Of a stretch of 39,332 bases of DNA, positions 1-7,685 are shown in pieces. The notes under the pieces are model-generated. The model did not search any database. It saw nothing but the letters and a program-made list of their open reading frames with translations, and was not told where the DNA came from. The stretch comes from Candidatus Faecousia excrementipullorum (GTDB taxonomy: Bacteria; Bacillota; Clostridia; Oscillospirales; Oscillospiraceae). How positions within the stretch are numbered: the stretch's first letter is position 1; the number at the start of each line of letters is the position of its first letter. The stretch is taken from the NCBI GenBank assembly GCA_018712825.1, contig DVGG01000045.1, positions 1 through 39,332 of the forward strand. The letters run 5' to 3'. The position numbers and the translations under genes were made by a program.

Positions 1-2
1 CA

Positions 3-136
3 GCGTGAGATTTTTCGTCAGACAAAAGAATGGAAAACAGTGGAATACTGTATGTATTTCCTGTTTTTCATTCTGCGTGGATGGCGAAAAAGATAAGCTT
101 TCCAGCCGCAGACGATTTATTCAGAGTTTCCTTAGA
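3..136 (+). repeat. Structured repeat, left copy (inverted copy at 39199-39332)
   Basis: This segment matches the reverse complement of 39199-39332 with about nine or ten mismatches over 134 bases. It folds: 27-48 pairs with 54-74 around a TGTAT loop, with one bulge at 41, and TTTTTCG (11-17) can pair with CGAAAAA (85-91) around it. The right-hand copy changes the pair A39-T62 to G-C, which keeps the stem. No coding frame is evident. It lies at the very edge of the window, so its outer boundary is unknown. It may be a dispersed non-coding element or an end of a mobile element. Confidence 0.85.
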
Positions 137-197
137 ATAATGTCGATTATCTAACTTATAAACAGATAAATTGCGTCTTCTATATCCATGGAACTTC

Positions 198-203
198 TAT
201 AAT
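198..203 (+). promoter_or_regulatory. Possible -10 box of the first sigma factor gene
   Basis: TATAAT lies 30 bases before the chosen start codon at 234. No convincing -35 box stands at 16-18 bases; TTGCGT at 171 is 21 bases away. A GGAACT at 190-195 resembles an ECF-type -35, which would suggest autoregulation, but no good ECF -10 follows. Weak call. Confidence 0.25.
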
Positions 204-233
204 TCGGGAACTATCGAGCTGAGGAGATTCAAT

Positions 234-791
234 ATGCTTTATTTTTACATATCTATGGTGGAAACACCTGAGGAAAAAACGAAAGTTGAACAGCTTTACT
301 TGAATTACCGGCAAACCATGTACCATGTTGCATATCAAATTTTAAAGGATTCGTTTGAGGCAGAGGACGCTGTGCACGGTGCCTTTTTGCGAGTAATAAA
401 GAATTTGGATAAAATCGATGAGACGAACAGTCACAGAACCAGAGCGTTTCTCGTTGTCATTACAGAGCATATTGCAATCGACATTTACCGAAAGAGAAAG
501 CGGGAGACAACTGTATCTTATGACGAGCTATCCATGTATATTGCATCCCAGGAGAATTTGGAAGAATCTTCCTCTAAAGATTTGCTGGCGACAATGAACA
601 AGCTGCCTGTCCATTATGCAGCGGTGCTCCTTCTAAAGTATTCCCAGGGCTATGATGATGCAGAAATTGCAGGACTACTCAACATTACAGAAGAAAATGT
701 CAGACAGAGACTATGTCGGGGCAAGAAAAAGCTAAAAAATCTCATGGATTTGGACGGAGGTTCAAAAAGTGAATCAGAACAACAACGATGA
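234..791 (+). CDS. RNA polymerase sigma factor, sigma-70 family (ECF type)
   Basis: Predicted 185-residue ECF sigma factor that would direct RNA polymerase to a small regulon. Region 2 occupies roughly residues 15-90 (helices rich in E and D, then the RAFL...HIAIDIYRKRKRE segment). Region 4 lies near residues 120-175, with LPVHYAAVLLLKY, the helix-turn-helix DDAEIAGLLNITEENVRQRL and a basic end. The ATG at 234 is preferred to one at 171 because GAGGAG (221-226) sits seven bases before it and the usual N-terminus begins there. The end overlaps the next gene by 23 bases, as is normal for a sigma/anti-sigma pair. The region looks more AT-rich than the lipoprotein gene that follows. The target promoters are unknown. 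Confidence 0.9.
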   Translation: MLYFYISMVETPEEKTKVEQLYLNYRQTMYHVAYQILKDSFEAEDAVHGAFLRVIKNLDKIDETNSHRTRAFLVVITEHIAIDIYRKRKRETTVSYDELSMYIASQENLEESSSKDLLATMNKLPVHYAAVLLLKYSQGYDDAEIAGLLNITEENVRQRLCRGKKKLKNLMDLDGGSKSESEQQR

Positions 792-1458
792 TTTTTTCTA
801 TGAATGTATGCCTGCGTTGGAAGCGGAAATGCTGGCGGATCTCCCTGATGAGCAATCCCTTCACCATCCATTTTCCAAAAAGTTCCAAAAGAAAATGAAT
901 GCTTTGATTCGCCAGCAGAAGTATACCCCTGCTGTAAAGACACTGCATCAGATCTGCCGTGGGGCGGCTGCGGTGCTGGTGGTTGTGCTGCTTCTGAATG
1001 TGCTGCTGATAATCGGCGTAGAGGCTTATCGAAATAAAGTTTTTTCATTCCTTACAGAAAGCTGGGAGAAACTTACCTCTTTCGTGGTTCAGTCTGATAC
1101 CATAACCGGCAGCGATATAATCATTCCCATGGAGCCCGCTTTTCTGCCGGAGGGATATGAGGAACTTGAGCGATATACCACTGATTATGAACACACGGTA
1201 ATCTGGGTAAACCCGCAGGGCCAGGAGATCGTTTTTTCTCAGATACTGCTTTCTCAGTCTGAATCGATTTTTGATACAGAGGATGCCAATATAAAAGAAC
1301 TGGATGTAAGCGGAAATCATGTCTATATCCTGAGCGAACACAATGCATGCCAAGTCCACTGGCTGTCAGGGGATTGTGAGTTCCTTTTGATTGGAACCCT
1401 TTCAGAGGATGAGATCATCGAAATCATAGAAAGTATTTCATCGGCCAGTACAGATTGA
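769..1458 (+). CDS. DUF4367-like membrane-anchored anti-sigma factor
   Basis: 229 residues starting at GTG 769, with GGACGGAGG about eight bases upstream. A cytoplasmic part (residues 1-64) is followed by one hydrophobic segment (about 65-83) and an extracytoplasmic domain. That domain has the DUF4367-like pattern PAFLPEGYEELE ... NPQGQEIVFSQ ... DTEDA ... LIGTLSEDEIIEIIESI. Its coupling to the upstream ECF sigma gene, with which it overlaps, supports a role as cognate anti-sigma factor that holds the sigma at the membrane until a surface signal arrives. No zinc-binding HxxxCxxC motif is seen at the N-terminus, so it is not a classical ZAS protein. The signal is unknown. Confidence 0.75.
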   Translation: MNQNNNDDFFYECMPALEAEMLADLPDEQSLHHPFSKKFQKKMNALIRQQKYTPAVKTLHQICRGAAAVLVVVLLLNVLLIIGVEAYRNKVFSFLTESWEKLTSFVVQSDTITGSDIIIPMEPAFLPEGYEELERYTTDYEHTVIWVNPQGQEIVFSQILLSQSESIFDTEDANIKELDVSGNHVYILSEHNACQVHWLSGDCEFLLIGTLSEDEIIEIIESISSASTD

Positions 1459-1510
1459 AGCGCCGGCTATACGCATTAGAAAACAAAAAATTTTATATGC
1501 TGTCACACTT

Positions 1511-1554
1511 CCCCCCAATCAGTCGTTACAGAAGTAGAACGAATGATTGGGGGG
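1511..1554. terminator. Hairpin after the first sigma/anti-sigma pair
   Basis: CCCCCCAATCA (1511-1521) pairs with TGATTGGGGGG (1544-1554), and the stem continues imperfectly with TCGTT/AACGA around a GAAGTAG-type loop. No run of T follows on either strand, so termination is uncertain; it may also end messages by structure or be a processed palindrome. Confidence 0.4.
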
Positions 1555-1657
1555 ATTACGTAAAAGGAAATGCAAACAGTAACTTATGTTTATTATAATT
1601 GGATAATATAAGTTCATAGGCTCGAAAAATATCTATTGAAAGCAAGGAGGTATCCCA

Positions 1658-3154
1658 ATGAAGAAGAAATTGGCCCTGGTGCTGGCGGTTTTGCTGCTGC
1701 TTTCCGCCTGTGCCCCCAAGGACGACCCGGAGCCGTCCACCACCGGCACCCAGACCCCCACCACGGAAGCGCCCACCACAGAGCCTCCAACAGAAGGGGA
1801 AGAGACCGCCTGGTATGCCCAGGAGGCGGCTACTCCCCTGTCCTATGAAGATCTGACCACCAAAGATTTGCCCTACTCCGGGGCAAAGTGGCTGATTGCC
1901 CAGGACGGAAAGGCATGGGTTTATCACCTGTATAACAATGCCGGCGTACTGGAAGTCACAGACGAAGGGGGCTGGGATGGCCCCGCCCACACCATCGCCC
2001 TGCCGGAAGAGCTGGCGGCAGCCACCGCTCTGGGGGGAGACGGCCGGGTAGGCTATTTGTTTACTGACACCCAGATTGCCTCCGTGGATTTGCAGACGGA
2101 GGAAGTAAAAGTCCTGGCAGAAGCCGACCGGCTGCTGGATGTAGTCATGGTCAGCTATGATGTAATTTACTTTGCAAACGAAGCAGAGGGAAAGGCCGCC
2201 ATCTATCGGCTGTATATCCCTGATGGAAAAGTGGACACCATTTATGAGGATATCCCCGTATATCCTGCCAGCGAGTTCCGGCTCATTGCCCCGGAAACCA
2301 CCCTGGGAAAAATCGGCTGGACCATGATGAACCCGGAAATCATGGAAATTCTCACGAAAGAGTTCAAGAATCCCGACAGCGTGTATCAAAACACCAGCCA
2401 GAAGTTTGACTTTTCCGGCGTGTGGGGTCAGCCGGGAATGATTGACACTTATCAGGAAAACAATCCCCTGGCGCGGAGTATCTGCCAGGTCATTCAGGAG
2501 AAAACCGGAACGCCTGCCCTGGTGCGGTGCTGGTACGATCCCCAGACGGAGGAATATTCCCAGGAATTTGGGGTCATTGACGACTGTTTCACCGGCACCG
2601 GCTTGCGCCATGACCACTATGACCCCGATGCGGCAGCTCCCGCCGCTCCAAAGGTATCTGCCGGAGAGTGGCAGGCTCTGGAGGCAAAAACACCGGTGGA
2701 AGCCGGGGAAGGCGCTTCCGACTGCTTCCTTTACGCCAAGCCCTATGAATATCCCGCCCTCTTTGCCCTGATTCCGGGGCAGGATCCGGTGCAGCTGCTG
2801 GAGGGGGTAACCGAATGGGCCAGCTTCCAGAACCACATCTACGCCATCACAAGAGAGGGTGATCTGGTGCAGGCAAGCTCCATGGGAAGTCAGACCCTGT
2901 ACAAAGCCCAGCAGGGAGCGCTTCGTCTGCTGGACTGCCAGAACGGCATGGTGTATGCCATGGATGGGGAGTATCTGGTACAGGTGGATTTGGAGAATAT
3001 GCAGCAGCGTACCATTCTGAAAGGTGAAGCCGTAGTCCACTGCAGCTTTATCGATGAGAACCAGCTGTTCGTCTGCCAGTCCAAGGGACTGCACGAGATG
3101 CAGTACATCCTGAACCCCCAAACCCTCACCCTGGAAGAGACCGTCCTGAACTGA
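1658..3154 (+). CDS. Secreted lipoprotein of unknown function (paralogue of 21841-23367)
   Basis: 498 residues. A lipoprotein signal peptide (KKK, hydrophobic core, lipobox LSAC, residues 1-18) is followed by a T/P/E-rich linker (about 20-50) that resembles a wall-spanning spacer, then a globular domain with recurring short beta-type repeats (for example YIPDGKVDTIYEDIPVYPASEFRL). Such a repeat pattern could fit a beta-propeller-like fold, but I recognise no named family. AAGGAGG (1644-1650) lies eight bases before the ATG. A second, clearly homologous gene stands at 21841-23367 on the other strand. It lies between two sigma/anti-sigma modules and has its own terminator. A role as surface sensor or binding protein is only a guess. 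Confidence 0.8.
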   Translation: MKKKLALVLAVLLLLSACAPKDDPEPSTTGTQTPTTEAPTTEPPTEGEETAWYAQEAATPLSYEDLTTKDLPYSGAKWLIAQDGKAWVYHLYNNAGVLEVTDEGGWDGPAHTIALPEELAAATALGGDGRVGYLFTDTQIASVDLQTEEVKVLAEADRLLDVVMVSYDVIYFANEAEGKAAIYRLYIPDGKVDTIYEDIPVYPASEFRLIAPETTLGKIGWTMMNPEIMEILTKEFKNPDSVYQNTSQKFDFSGVWGQPGMIDTYQENNPLARSICQVIQEKTGTPALVRCWYDPQTEEYSQEFGVIDDCFTGTGLRHDHYDPDAAAPAAPKVSAGEWQALEAKTPVEAGEGASDCFLYAKPYEYPALFALIPGQDPVQLLEGVTEWASFQNHIYAITREGDLVQASSMGSQTLYKAQQGALRLLDCQNGMVYAMDGEYLVQVDLENMQQRTILKGEAVVHCSFIDENQLFVCQSKGLHEMQYILNPQTLTLEETVLN

Positions 3155-3161
3155 AAACCAT

Positions 3162-3196
3162 AAGGCCGGGGAGATTGCCTCTCCGGCCTTTTCTTC
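3162..3196 (+). terminator. Rho-independent terminator of the lipoprotein gene
   Basis: AAGGCCGG (3162-3169) pairs with CCGGCCTT (3183-3190), with GAG/CTC extending the stem, followed by a T-rich tail. It begins seven bases after the stop codon. Confidence 0.85.
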
Positions 3197-3208
3197 CATT
3201 TCGTGCAG

Positions 3209-3248
3209 CCACCGGGAGCGGAGAAGCGTACTTCGCCCCTTCCGGTGG
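3209..3248. other. Second stem-loop after the terminator
   Basis: CCACCGG (3209-3215) pairs with CCGGTGG (3242-3248); inside it GG/CC and GAAG/CTTC also pair around CGTA. No T-tract follows. The rest of 3155-3384 holds no gene that I can support. Confidence 0.5.
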
Positions 3249-3384
3249 GAGTTATCGTGTTATCCAAAGTCCGGCTTTCCCGGGGCGCAGGCATTCAAAG
3301 CGTTTTATGGATTCCTTCAGCGTTTTTTTCTTCCTGTGCGTTATATAGGTGAAGAGGATTTTAAGAATGGGAGGTGGGGACACT

Positions 3385-3942
3385 TTGGGCAAGGGTTCTG
3401 AGCTGTATCTTCAGTATCTTGCCGGGGACGAGGCTGCCCTGGCGGAGCTGATTCGCCTTTACAAGGACGGTCTGATTTTTTACCTGGACAGCTTTCTTCA
3501 CGATATCCATACGGCAGAGGATCTGACGGAAGAAACCTTTATAAAGATTGCCATTCGCAGGCCCAGGTATGTTCCCCGGGGGCAGTTTCAGGCGTGGCTT
3601 TATAGGATTGCCCGGAATCTGGCAATCAGTCACCTGCGGAAAGTATCCAGAGGGAAAGCCCTCCCTTTGGAGGCGATTGGAGAGCTTCCCGATGACGCCC
3701 TCAGCCTGGAACAGAGCTATCTTTTGCAGGAGGAGCGAATCGCTGTCCGCCAGGCTCTGCGGAAAATCAACCCGGATTATGCCCAGGTTTTGTATCTTAC
3801 TTACTTTGCCGGGTTTGACAACGGCCAGGTGGCTGCCATTATGAAAAAAAGAAAACGGCAGGTAGAAAATATGCTGTATCAGGCAAAGAAAGCCATGAAA
3901 GCGGTGCTAAGCAAGGAGGAATGTTTTTATGAAGAGCCCTGA
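3385..3942 (+). CDS. RNA polymerase sigma factor, ECF type (second module)
   Basis: 185 residues from TTG 3385. Region 2 spans about residues 10-80 (FYLDSFLHDIHTAEDLTEETFIKI ... FQAWLYRIARNLAISHLRK) and region 4 about 110-170 (LRKINPDYAQVLYLTYFAGFDNGQVAAIMKKRKRQVENMLYQAKKAM). The TTG is chosen because GGAGGT (3370-3375) stands nine bases before it. GTG 3349 and ATG 3367 are in frame but have no ribosome binding site and would add an unusual N-terminus. The end overlaps the next gene by 14 bases. It is a separate sigma/anti-sigma unit from 234-1458, with a different type of partner. Confidence 0.88.
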   Translation: MGKGSELYLQYLAGDEAALAELIRLYKDGLIFYLDSFLHDIHTAEDLTEETFIKIAIRRPRYVPRGQFQAWLYRIARNLAISHLRKVSRGKALPLEAIGELPDDALSLEQSYLLQEERIAVRQALRKINPDYAQVLYLTYFAGFDNGQVAAIMKKRKRQVENMLYQAKKAMKAVLSKEECFYEEP

Positions 3943-4975
3943 GGAAATGGCCAGAAATGTTTTTCTGGCGCGAGACGCACAGGAAGCCAGGCGCAGAAAA
4001 AGACTCCGCCGCCTGGGAACAACCTTCACCGCTGTGGGCGTTGTTTTCTGCCTCATGGTGACGGCGGGATTTGGCTACGCCTTTGCCGCCGGTCTTGGAA
4101 TCATCCGGGACTTTCTTGGGATATTCGGCAGCCAAACCCAACTGACCCCCTCCCAGCAGGCGTATGTGGAAGAACATCTGGCGGAAGTGGGGGAAAGCGT
4201 CACCCAAAACGGTTTCACCCTCACCCTGAAAGGTGCCCTGACAGACGGCACCGCCGCTTATATGCTGGTGGATATTGTGGGGCCGGAAGATGCAGATATG
4301 GAGGGGGTGGCTTTGGGCTCTGTAATGGATTTTGATAAGCTGAATTTGGCAGACCCAAAAAGTACACCTATCCGTTCCTCCAAGGCTACCTTTATCCCTA
4401 TCTCCGATGGCGATGGATTGCAAAACACCCTTTCCTTGGTGATTCAATACAATGTTTTTCAGTCTCCGGGCGGGAAATTTACCCTTGCAGACGGAAGAGA
4501 CCGAATCTTGTACCTGGAAAATCTGGTATATAACGAAAAGGAATATCCTTATCCGGAGCGCACTATGGCAGAAGGGGTGTGGGCGTTCGAATTTTCTTTT
4601 GCAAAGGTAGACGACCGGGAGCGGGAGCTGCTCACGTCCCCCATTTCCGGCTCTTATACCCAGATTTCCGGAAAACAGGTAAATGCTACGATTTTCTCTG
4701 TCAGGATGAAGGGATTAAGTGCAACGCTTTATTACAGCCTGGAGGATGGTCGGGTTCAGGAAGCGGGGGATTTCGGTATCCTGCAATTCGTCCTGAAAGA
4801 CGGCTCCGTTATAGAGGCTTATCCCGAAAAAGCCGGGCAAACATCCAGCATGGAGCATGGAAATCCAGTTCCCGGTTCCGGGTGTCTTTTCTGCACTTAT
4901 GTATTTGAGGCGCCCATTCCCTATGAGGATGTGTCCCAGGTGCTAGCAGGCAATATGGTTGTAGATGTAATTTGA
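3929..4975 (+). CDS. DUF4179-like anti-sigma factor, membrane anchored
   Basis: 348 residues. A short basic cytoplasmic N-terminus (1-29), one membrane segment (about 30-52) and a large extracytoplasmic part. The layout TQLTPSQQAYVEEHLAEVGESVTQNGFTLTLKGALTDGTAAYMLVDI just after the membrane segment is typical of DUF4179-domain proteins encoded beside ECF sigma genes. The start overlaps the sigma gene, and AAGGAGG lies before the ATG. It is inferred to bind and restrain that sigma factor. The overlap and the family pairing support this; the signal is unknown. Confidence 0.72.
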   Translation: MKSPEEMARNVFLARDAQEARRRKRLRRLGTTFTAVGVVFCLMVTAGFGYAFAAGLGIIRDFLGIFGSQTQLTPSQQAYVEEHLAEVGESVTQNGFTLTLKGALTDGTAAYMLVDIVGPEDADMEGVALGSVMDFDKLNLADPKSTPIRSSKATFIPISDGDGLQNTLSLVIQYNVFQSPGGKFTLADGRDRILYLENLVYNEKEYPYPERTMAEGVWAFEFSFAKVDDRERELLTSPISGSYTQISGKQVNATIFSVRMKGLSATLYYSLEDGRVQEAGDFGILQFVLKDGSVIEAYPEKAGQTSSMEHGNPVPGSGCLFCTYVFEAPIPYEDVSQVLAGNMVVDVI

Positions 4976-5046
4976 ATGAAGAAACGCTTACTTTTTCGAG
5001 GCCAGGATCCTAATATTCCCACTTGATAATCCTGTGCAGTGAACAG

Positions 5047-5067
5047 TCAGAAATTCTTTTCTGAAAG
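5047..5067. other. Short hairpin in the gap between the anti-sigma gene and the IS110 remnant
   Basis: TCAGAA ... TTCTGA arms around a short loop. It could end the sigma/anti-sigma message or belong to the end of the insertion sequence. Apart from this and the IS110 remnant, 4976-5639 shows no gene. Confidence 0.35.
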
Positions 5068-5186
5068 ACTAACTATTAAAAATCATGCCCCCAAATGAGA
5101 AATTTGCAGATTGTTGTGCCCATCTAAAAAAGGCATGGCAAGCAGAGCGTCGCTGGCGGCGATCTGAGAAAAGATTGTTGCGGTTG

Positions 5187-5625
5187 TTATGTAGCCTGTC
5201 TATATGGCTGTTGGGACTTCTTCATGGCATAGATCAGACGCACAAGCTTCTTGGCAGCATGAAATATGGCAATATTGTAATGTTTCCCCTCGGCACGTTT
5301 CTTGGCAAGGTAGGTAGCAAATACAGGGTCCCAATTGCAGACAAATCTGGTTGCATTAAAGATGGCATAAGATGGCATATCCCAAATATCGGGAGCCGCA
5401 CATCTCCATGTGGGAATGACTGCTGGTAAGCTGTCCTGACTGGTAGGTAGACGGTGACATGCCGGCATAAGCCAGAATCTTGTCGGCAGAATCGAAGTTG
5501 GAGAAGTCACCAACCTCAGCCAGAATCATGGCTCCTATTCCGGTGCTGATGCCGGGGATGGTAGTAATAGGAGATTGAATTTCACCCATTAAAGATTTTT
5601 GGTTAATTTGTAGAAAATTATTCTT
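5187..5625 (-). pseudogene. IS110-family transposase, C-terminal fragment, frameshifted
   Basis: Read leftward, the frame ending near 5370 encodes a conserved IS110/Transposase_20 stretch (SPITTIPGISTGIGAMILAEVGDFSNFDSADKILAYAGMSPSTYQSGQ, given here as a motif region at 5440-5575). It then shifts frame to continue as YAIFNATRFVCNWDPVFATYLAKKRAEGKHY and on to a stop at 5187. The shift is explained by a near-tandem 10-base duplication (GATGGCATAA/GATGGCATAT, 5361-5380). The N-terminal RuvC-like DEDD domain is missing, and the fragment stops at about 5625 beside the terminator of the GH65 gene. This is a dead insertion-sequence remnant. Confidence 0.8.
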
Positions 5626-5639
5626 GGAATTTTAGTAAT

Positions 5640-5675
5640 GCACCCCAATACCGGATGGGCCGGTATTGGGGGTGC
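5640..5675 (-). terminator. Terminator-like hairpin after the GH65 gene
   Basis: GCACCCCAATACCGG (5640-5654) pairs with CCGGTATTGGGG-GTGC (5660-5675) with one extra G. It lies 25 bases past the GH65 stop codon, read leftward; the tail is A/T-rich rather than a clean T-run. Confidence 0.65.
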
Positions 5676-5699
5676 TGCAATTCTACCTGGGATTGGCTT

Positions 5700-7685
5700 T
5701 CAGAGGAACATTGCTGCCTGCCAGGCTTCGCCCATGCAGGCGAGGTGGAGACCTTCGTGACCGGTGTTGCCCATTACATCCCGCAGGTCCAGAAGCAGGG
5801 CTTTTTCCAGGTAGGCAAACCCCTGCTCCTGAAAGCCGTTTTCCAGGGCAAAGAGGGCGTGGCTGGCAAAGCTGAGGGTGGAGTCGTGGAGACAGATAGG
5901 CTCAAAATCCTCCCAGGCTTCCTCTTTCTGCTGGTCGGTAAACAGGTGGGGCAGACGGGTCATCAGCAGCAGAACATCCGCCTGCTTGATGACTTTGTAC
6001 CGCTGGAGCCGGTCAAAGCACACATGATGGTAGCTTGCCCCTGCATCCGGCTTCAGCTGCTCTATGGAAACCGGCTCCAGCAGATGGAGGGTTTCATCCT
6101 GGCGCAGCCGTCCGGTGGCGGGGTCCCAGGGCCATTTGATTGTCTGCCGAAGGGTGTTCATCTGTTCAACCTCTTGGGGGGTAAGTCCCAGGGCATGATA
6201 CCGTTCCGGGCGCTTTTCCTGAAGGTCCGCCGCCGCCTGAATTGCCAGAGCTAAATTGTGCTGCACCATCACATTGGTGAAAAGATTGTTGTTGGTAATG
6301 CCGCAATACTCGTCCGGTCCTTTACAGAAGAGTAAATCCGCTTCCCCGGTTTCCGGGCGGAAGGTATAGCGGCTGACCCAGAAGCGGGCGGTTTCCACAT
6401 ACACCTCTGCGGCTTTGTCCAGGTAAAAAGCTTCATCCCCGGATTTTTTGCAGTAGGCATCCAGAGCGTAGGCAATATCGGCGGTGATATGCAGCTCGCT
6501 GCACCCGATGTCCCAGGTTTCGCATTGCTCGCTGCCGTCCAGAGCGGCCATCCAGGGGTAGCGGGCGCCGGCGGTATTCATCTCCCGGGAATGCTTTTTT
6601 GCCGCCGGAAGGGAACGGACACGATAATCGCAGAGATTTTTCGCCCCTTCCAGGTCGTTTTCCAGGAAGAAGGGCAGCATAAAAATATCCGTATCCCAGA
6701 AATAGCAGCCTTTGTATCTGCCGTGGCTCAGTCCTCTGGCACCAATGCTGACAGTGGGGTCTTTGGTGCTGCAGCTGCCCATGAGGTTGAACATGGAAAA
6801 GCGCAGACCGGTGAGAAGGTCGCCTTTCAGGGCGGAAGAATCACACTTTGCCCAGGTGACCGCCCAAGCTTTCTTGTGTTCTTCCAGCAGCCGGCTGTAA
6901 TCCCAGGCCTGGGGAAGCCCGGAAATCCGGGGGTCAACATCTCTGGAAGTCAGAAGGAACGCTCCCTTGTCCAGAATATATTTTTTCCCTTTTTGGGCGG
7001 ATGCCTGCCAGCAGACACCGGTGTTGCAGTGATGGCAGTAGGCAAAATCGTAACTTTGAAGCTGCACTTCCTCCGTGACGGTAAGGTTGGTGCCCAAAAT
7101 GGAAAAGGTACAGCTGACCCCGTTGGGAGAAGGGGAGGTGCTGACCAGTCGGGAAAGCTGGATGGTTTCCGTATTGGCCTTGGTCTGGTCGTCGGGAATG
7201 GGGCTGTTGCAGCTGTCTGTCAGAATGCCGCTTTCTACTGAGATTGCCATATCTGCCTGGGGCGTAAGTACCAGCCGCTGCAGAATGAGTGCGGGATGCT
7301 CTTTGGGTAAAAACCGCTGATATTCCACATCCAGGCGCTTTTCTCCGGCGGCAAGGGTATACCGCAGGGTGAGGGTAGCCTCCTGCATATTGAGAACACG
7401 CTCCAGGTCCGATACCAGCTCCGCCGGGGTGCCGTCTATGAAGATTCGATCCCAGACAGGGGTAGGCAGATTCACAAAGTCGGTGATGCCCGGCTTGATC
7501 TCCCCGAAAATCCCTGCCAGGTACATACCTTTCTGGATTGGCCGATGGTCGGGCTCGGCGGAGGGATAGCCCCGGACGCCCATACGCCCGTTGCCCAGGA
7601 AGAAAATGCTCTCACAAAAATCATCCACCCAGCCTGGACCTTTCTGGGAGATTACCCAGGGGTTAAGCTGCAAATCATTTCTCAT
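5700..7685 (-). CDS. Glycoside hydrolase family 65 phosphorylase (alpha-glucoside phosphorylase type)
   Basis: 661 residues. An N-terminal beta-sandwich (about 1-265, opening with WVISQKG and FLGNGRMGVRG) is followed by the (alpha/alpha)6 barrel. In the barrel are YFWDTDIFMLPFF (329-340), the catalytic-acid motif KGPDEY with Glu459 in place, YKVIKQADVLLL and the phosphate-site type loop NTGHEGLHLA. The family cleaves alpha-glucosides such as maltose, trehalose, kojibiose or nigerose with phosphate to give beta-glucose 1-phosphate; the exact substrate cannot be read here. It stops at ...WQAAMFL and lacks the usual C-terminal beta-domain of about 80-100 residues, and the bases after the TGA show no trace of it. 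It overlaps the upstream GH125-like gene by 11 bases and so is in its operon. A beta-phosphoglucomutase at 15755 would use its product. Confidence 0.85.
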   Translation of the reverse strand: MRNDLQLNPWVISQKGPGWVDDFCESIFFLGNGRMGVRGYPSAEPDHRPIQKGMYLAGIFGEIKPGITDFVNLPTPVWDRIFIDGTPAELVSDLERVLNMQEATLTLRYTLAAGEKRLDVEYQRFLPKEHPALILQRLVLTPQADMAISVESGILTDSCNSPIPDDQTKANTETIQLSRLVSTSPSPNGVSCTFSILGTNLTVTEEVQLQSYDFAYCHHCNTGVCWQASAQKGKKYILDKGAFLLTSRDVDPRISGLPQAWDYSRLLEEHKKAWAVTWAKCDSSALKGDLLTGLRFSMFNLMGSCSTKDPTVSIGARGLSHGRYKGCYFWDTDIFMLPFFLENDLEGAKNLCDYRVRSLPAAKKHSREMNTAGARYPWMAALDGSEQCETWDIGCSELHITADIAYALDAYCKKSGDEAFYLDKAAEVYVETARFWVSRYTFRPETGEADLLFCKGPDEYCGITNNNLFTNVMVQHNLALAIQAAADLQEKRPERYHALGLTPQEVEQMNTLRQTIKWPWDPATGRLRQDETLHLLEPVSIEQLKPDAGASYHHVCFDRLQRYKVIKQADVLLLMTRLPHLFTDQQKEEAWEDFEPICLHDSTLSFASHALFALENGFQEQGFAYLEKALLLDLRDVMGNTGHEGLHLACMGEAWQAAMFL

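Noticed and set aside
1556..3199. A long minus-strand frame (547 codons) opposite the first lipoprotein gene
   Set aside because: The plus strand has a clear signal peptide, a ribosome binding site and a paralogue; the antisense frame has none.
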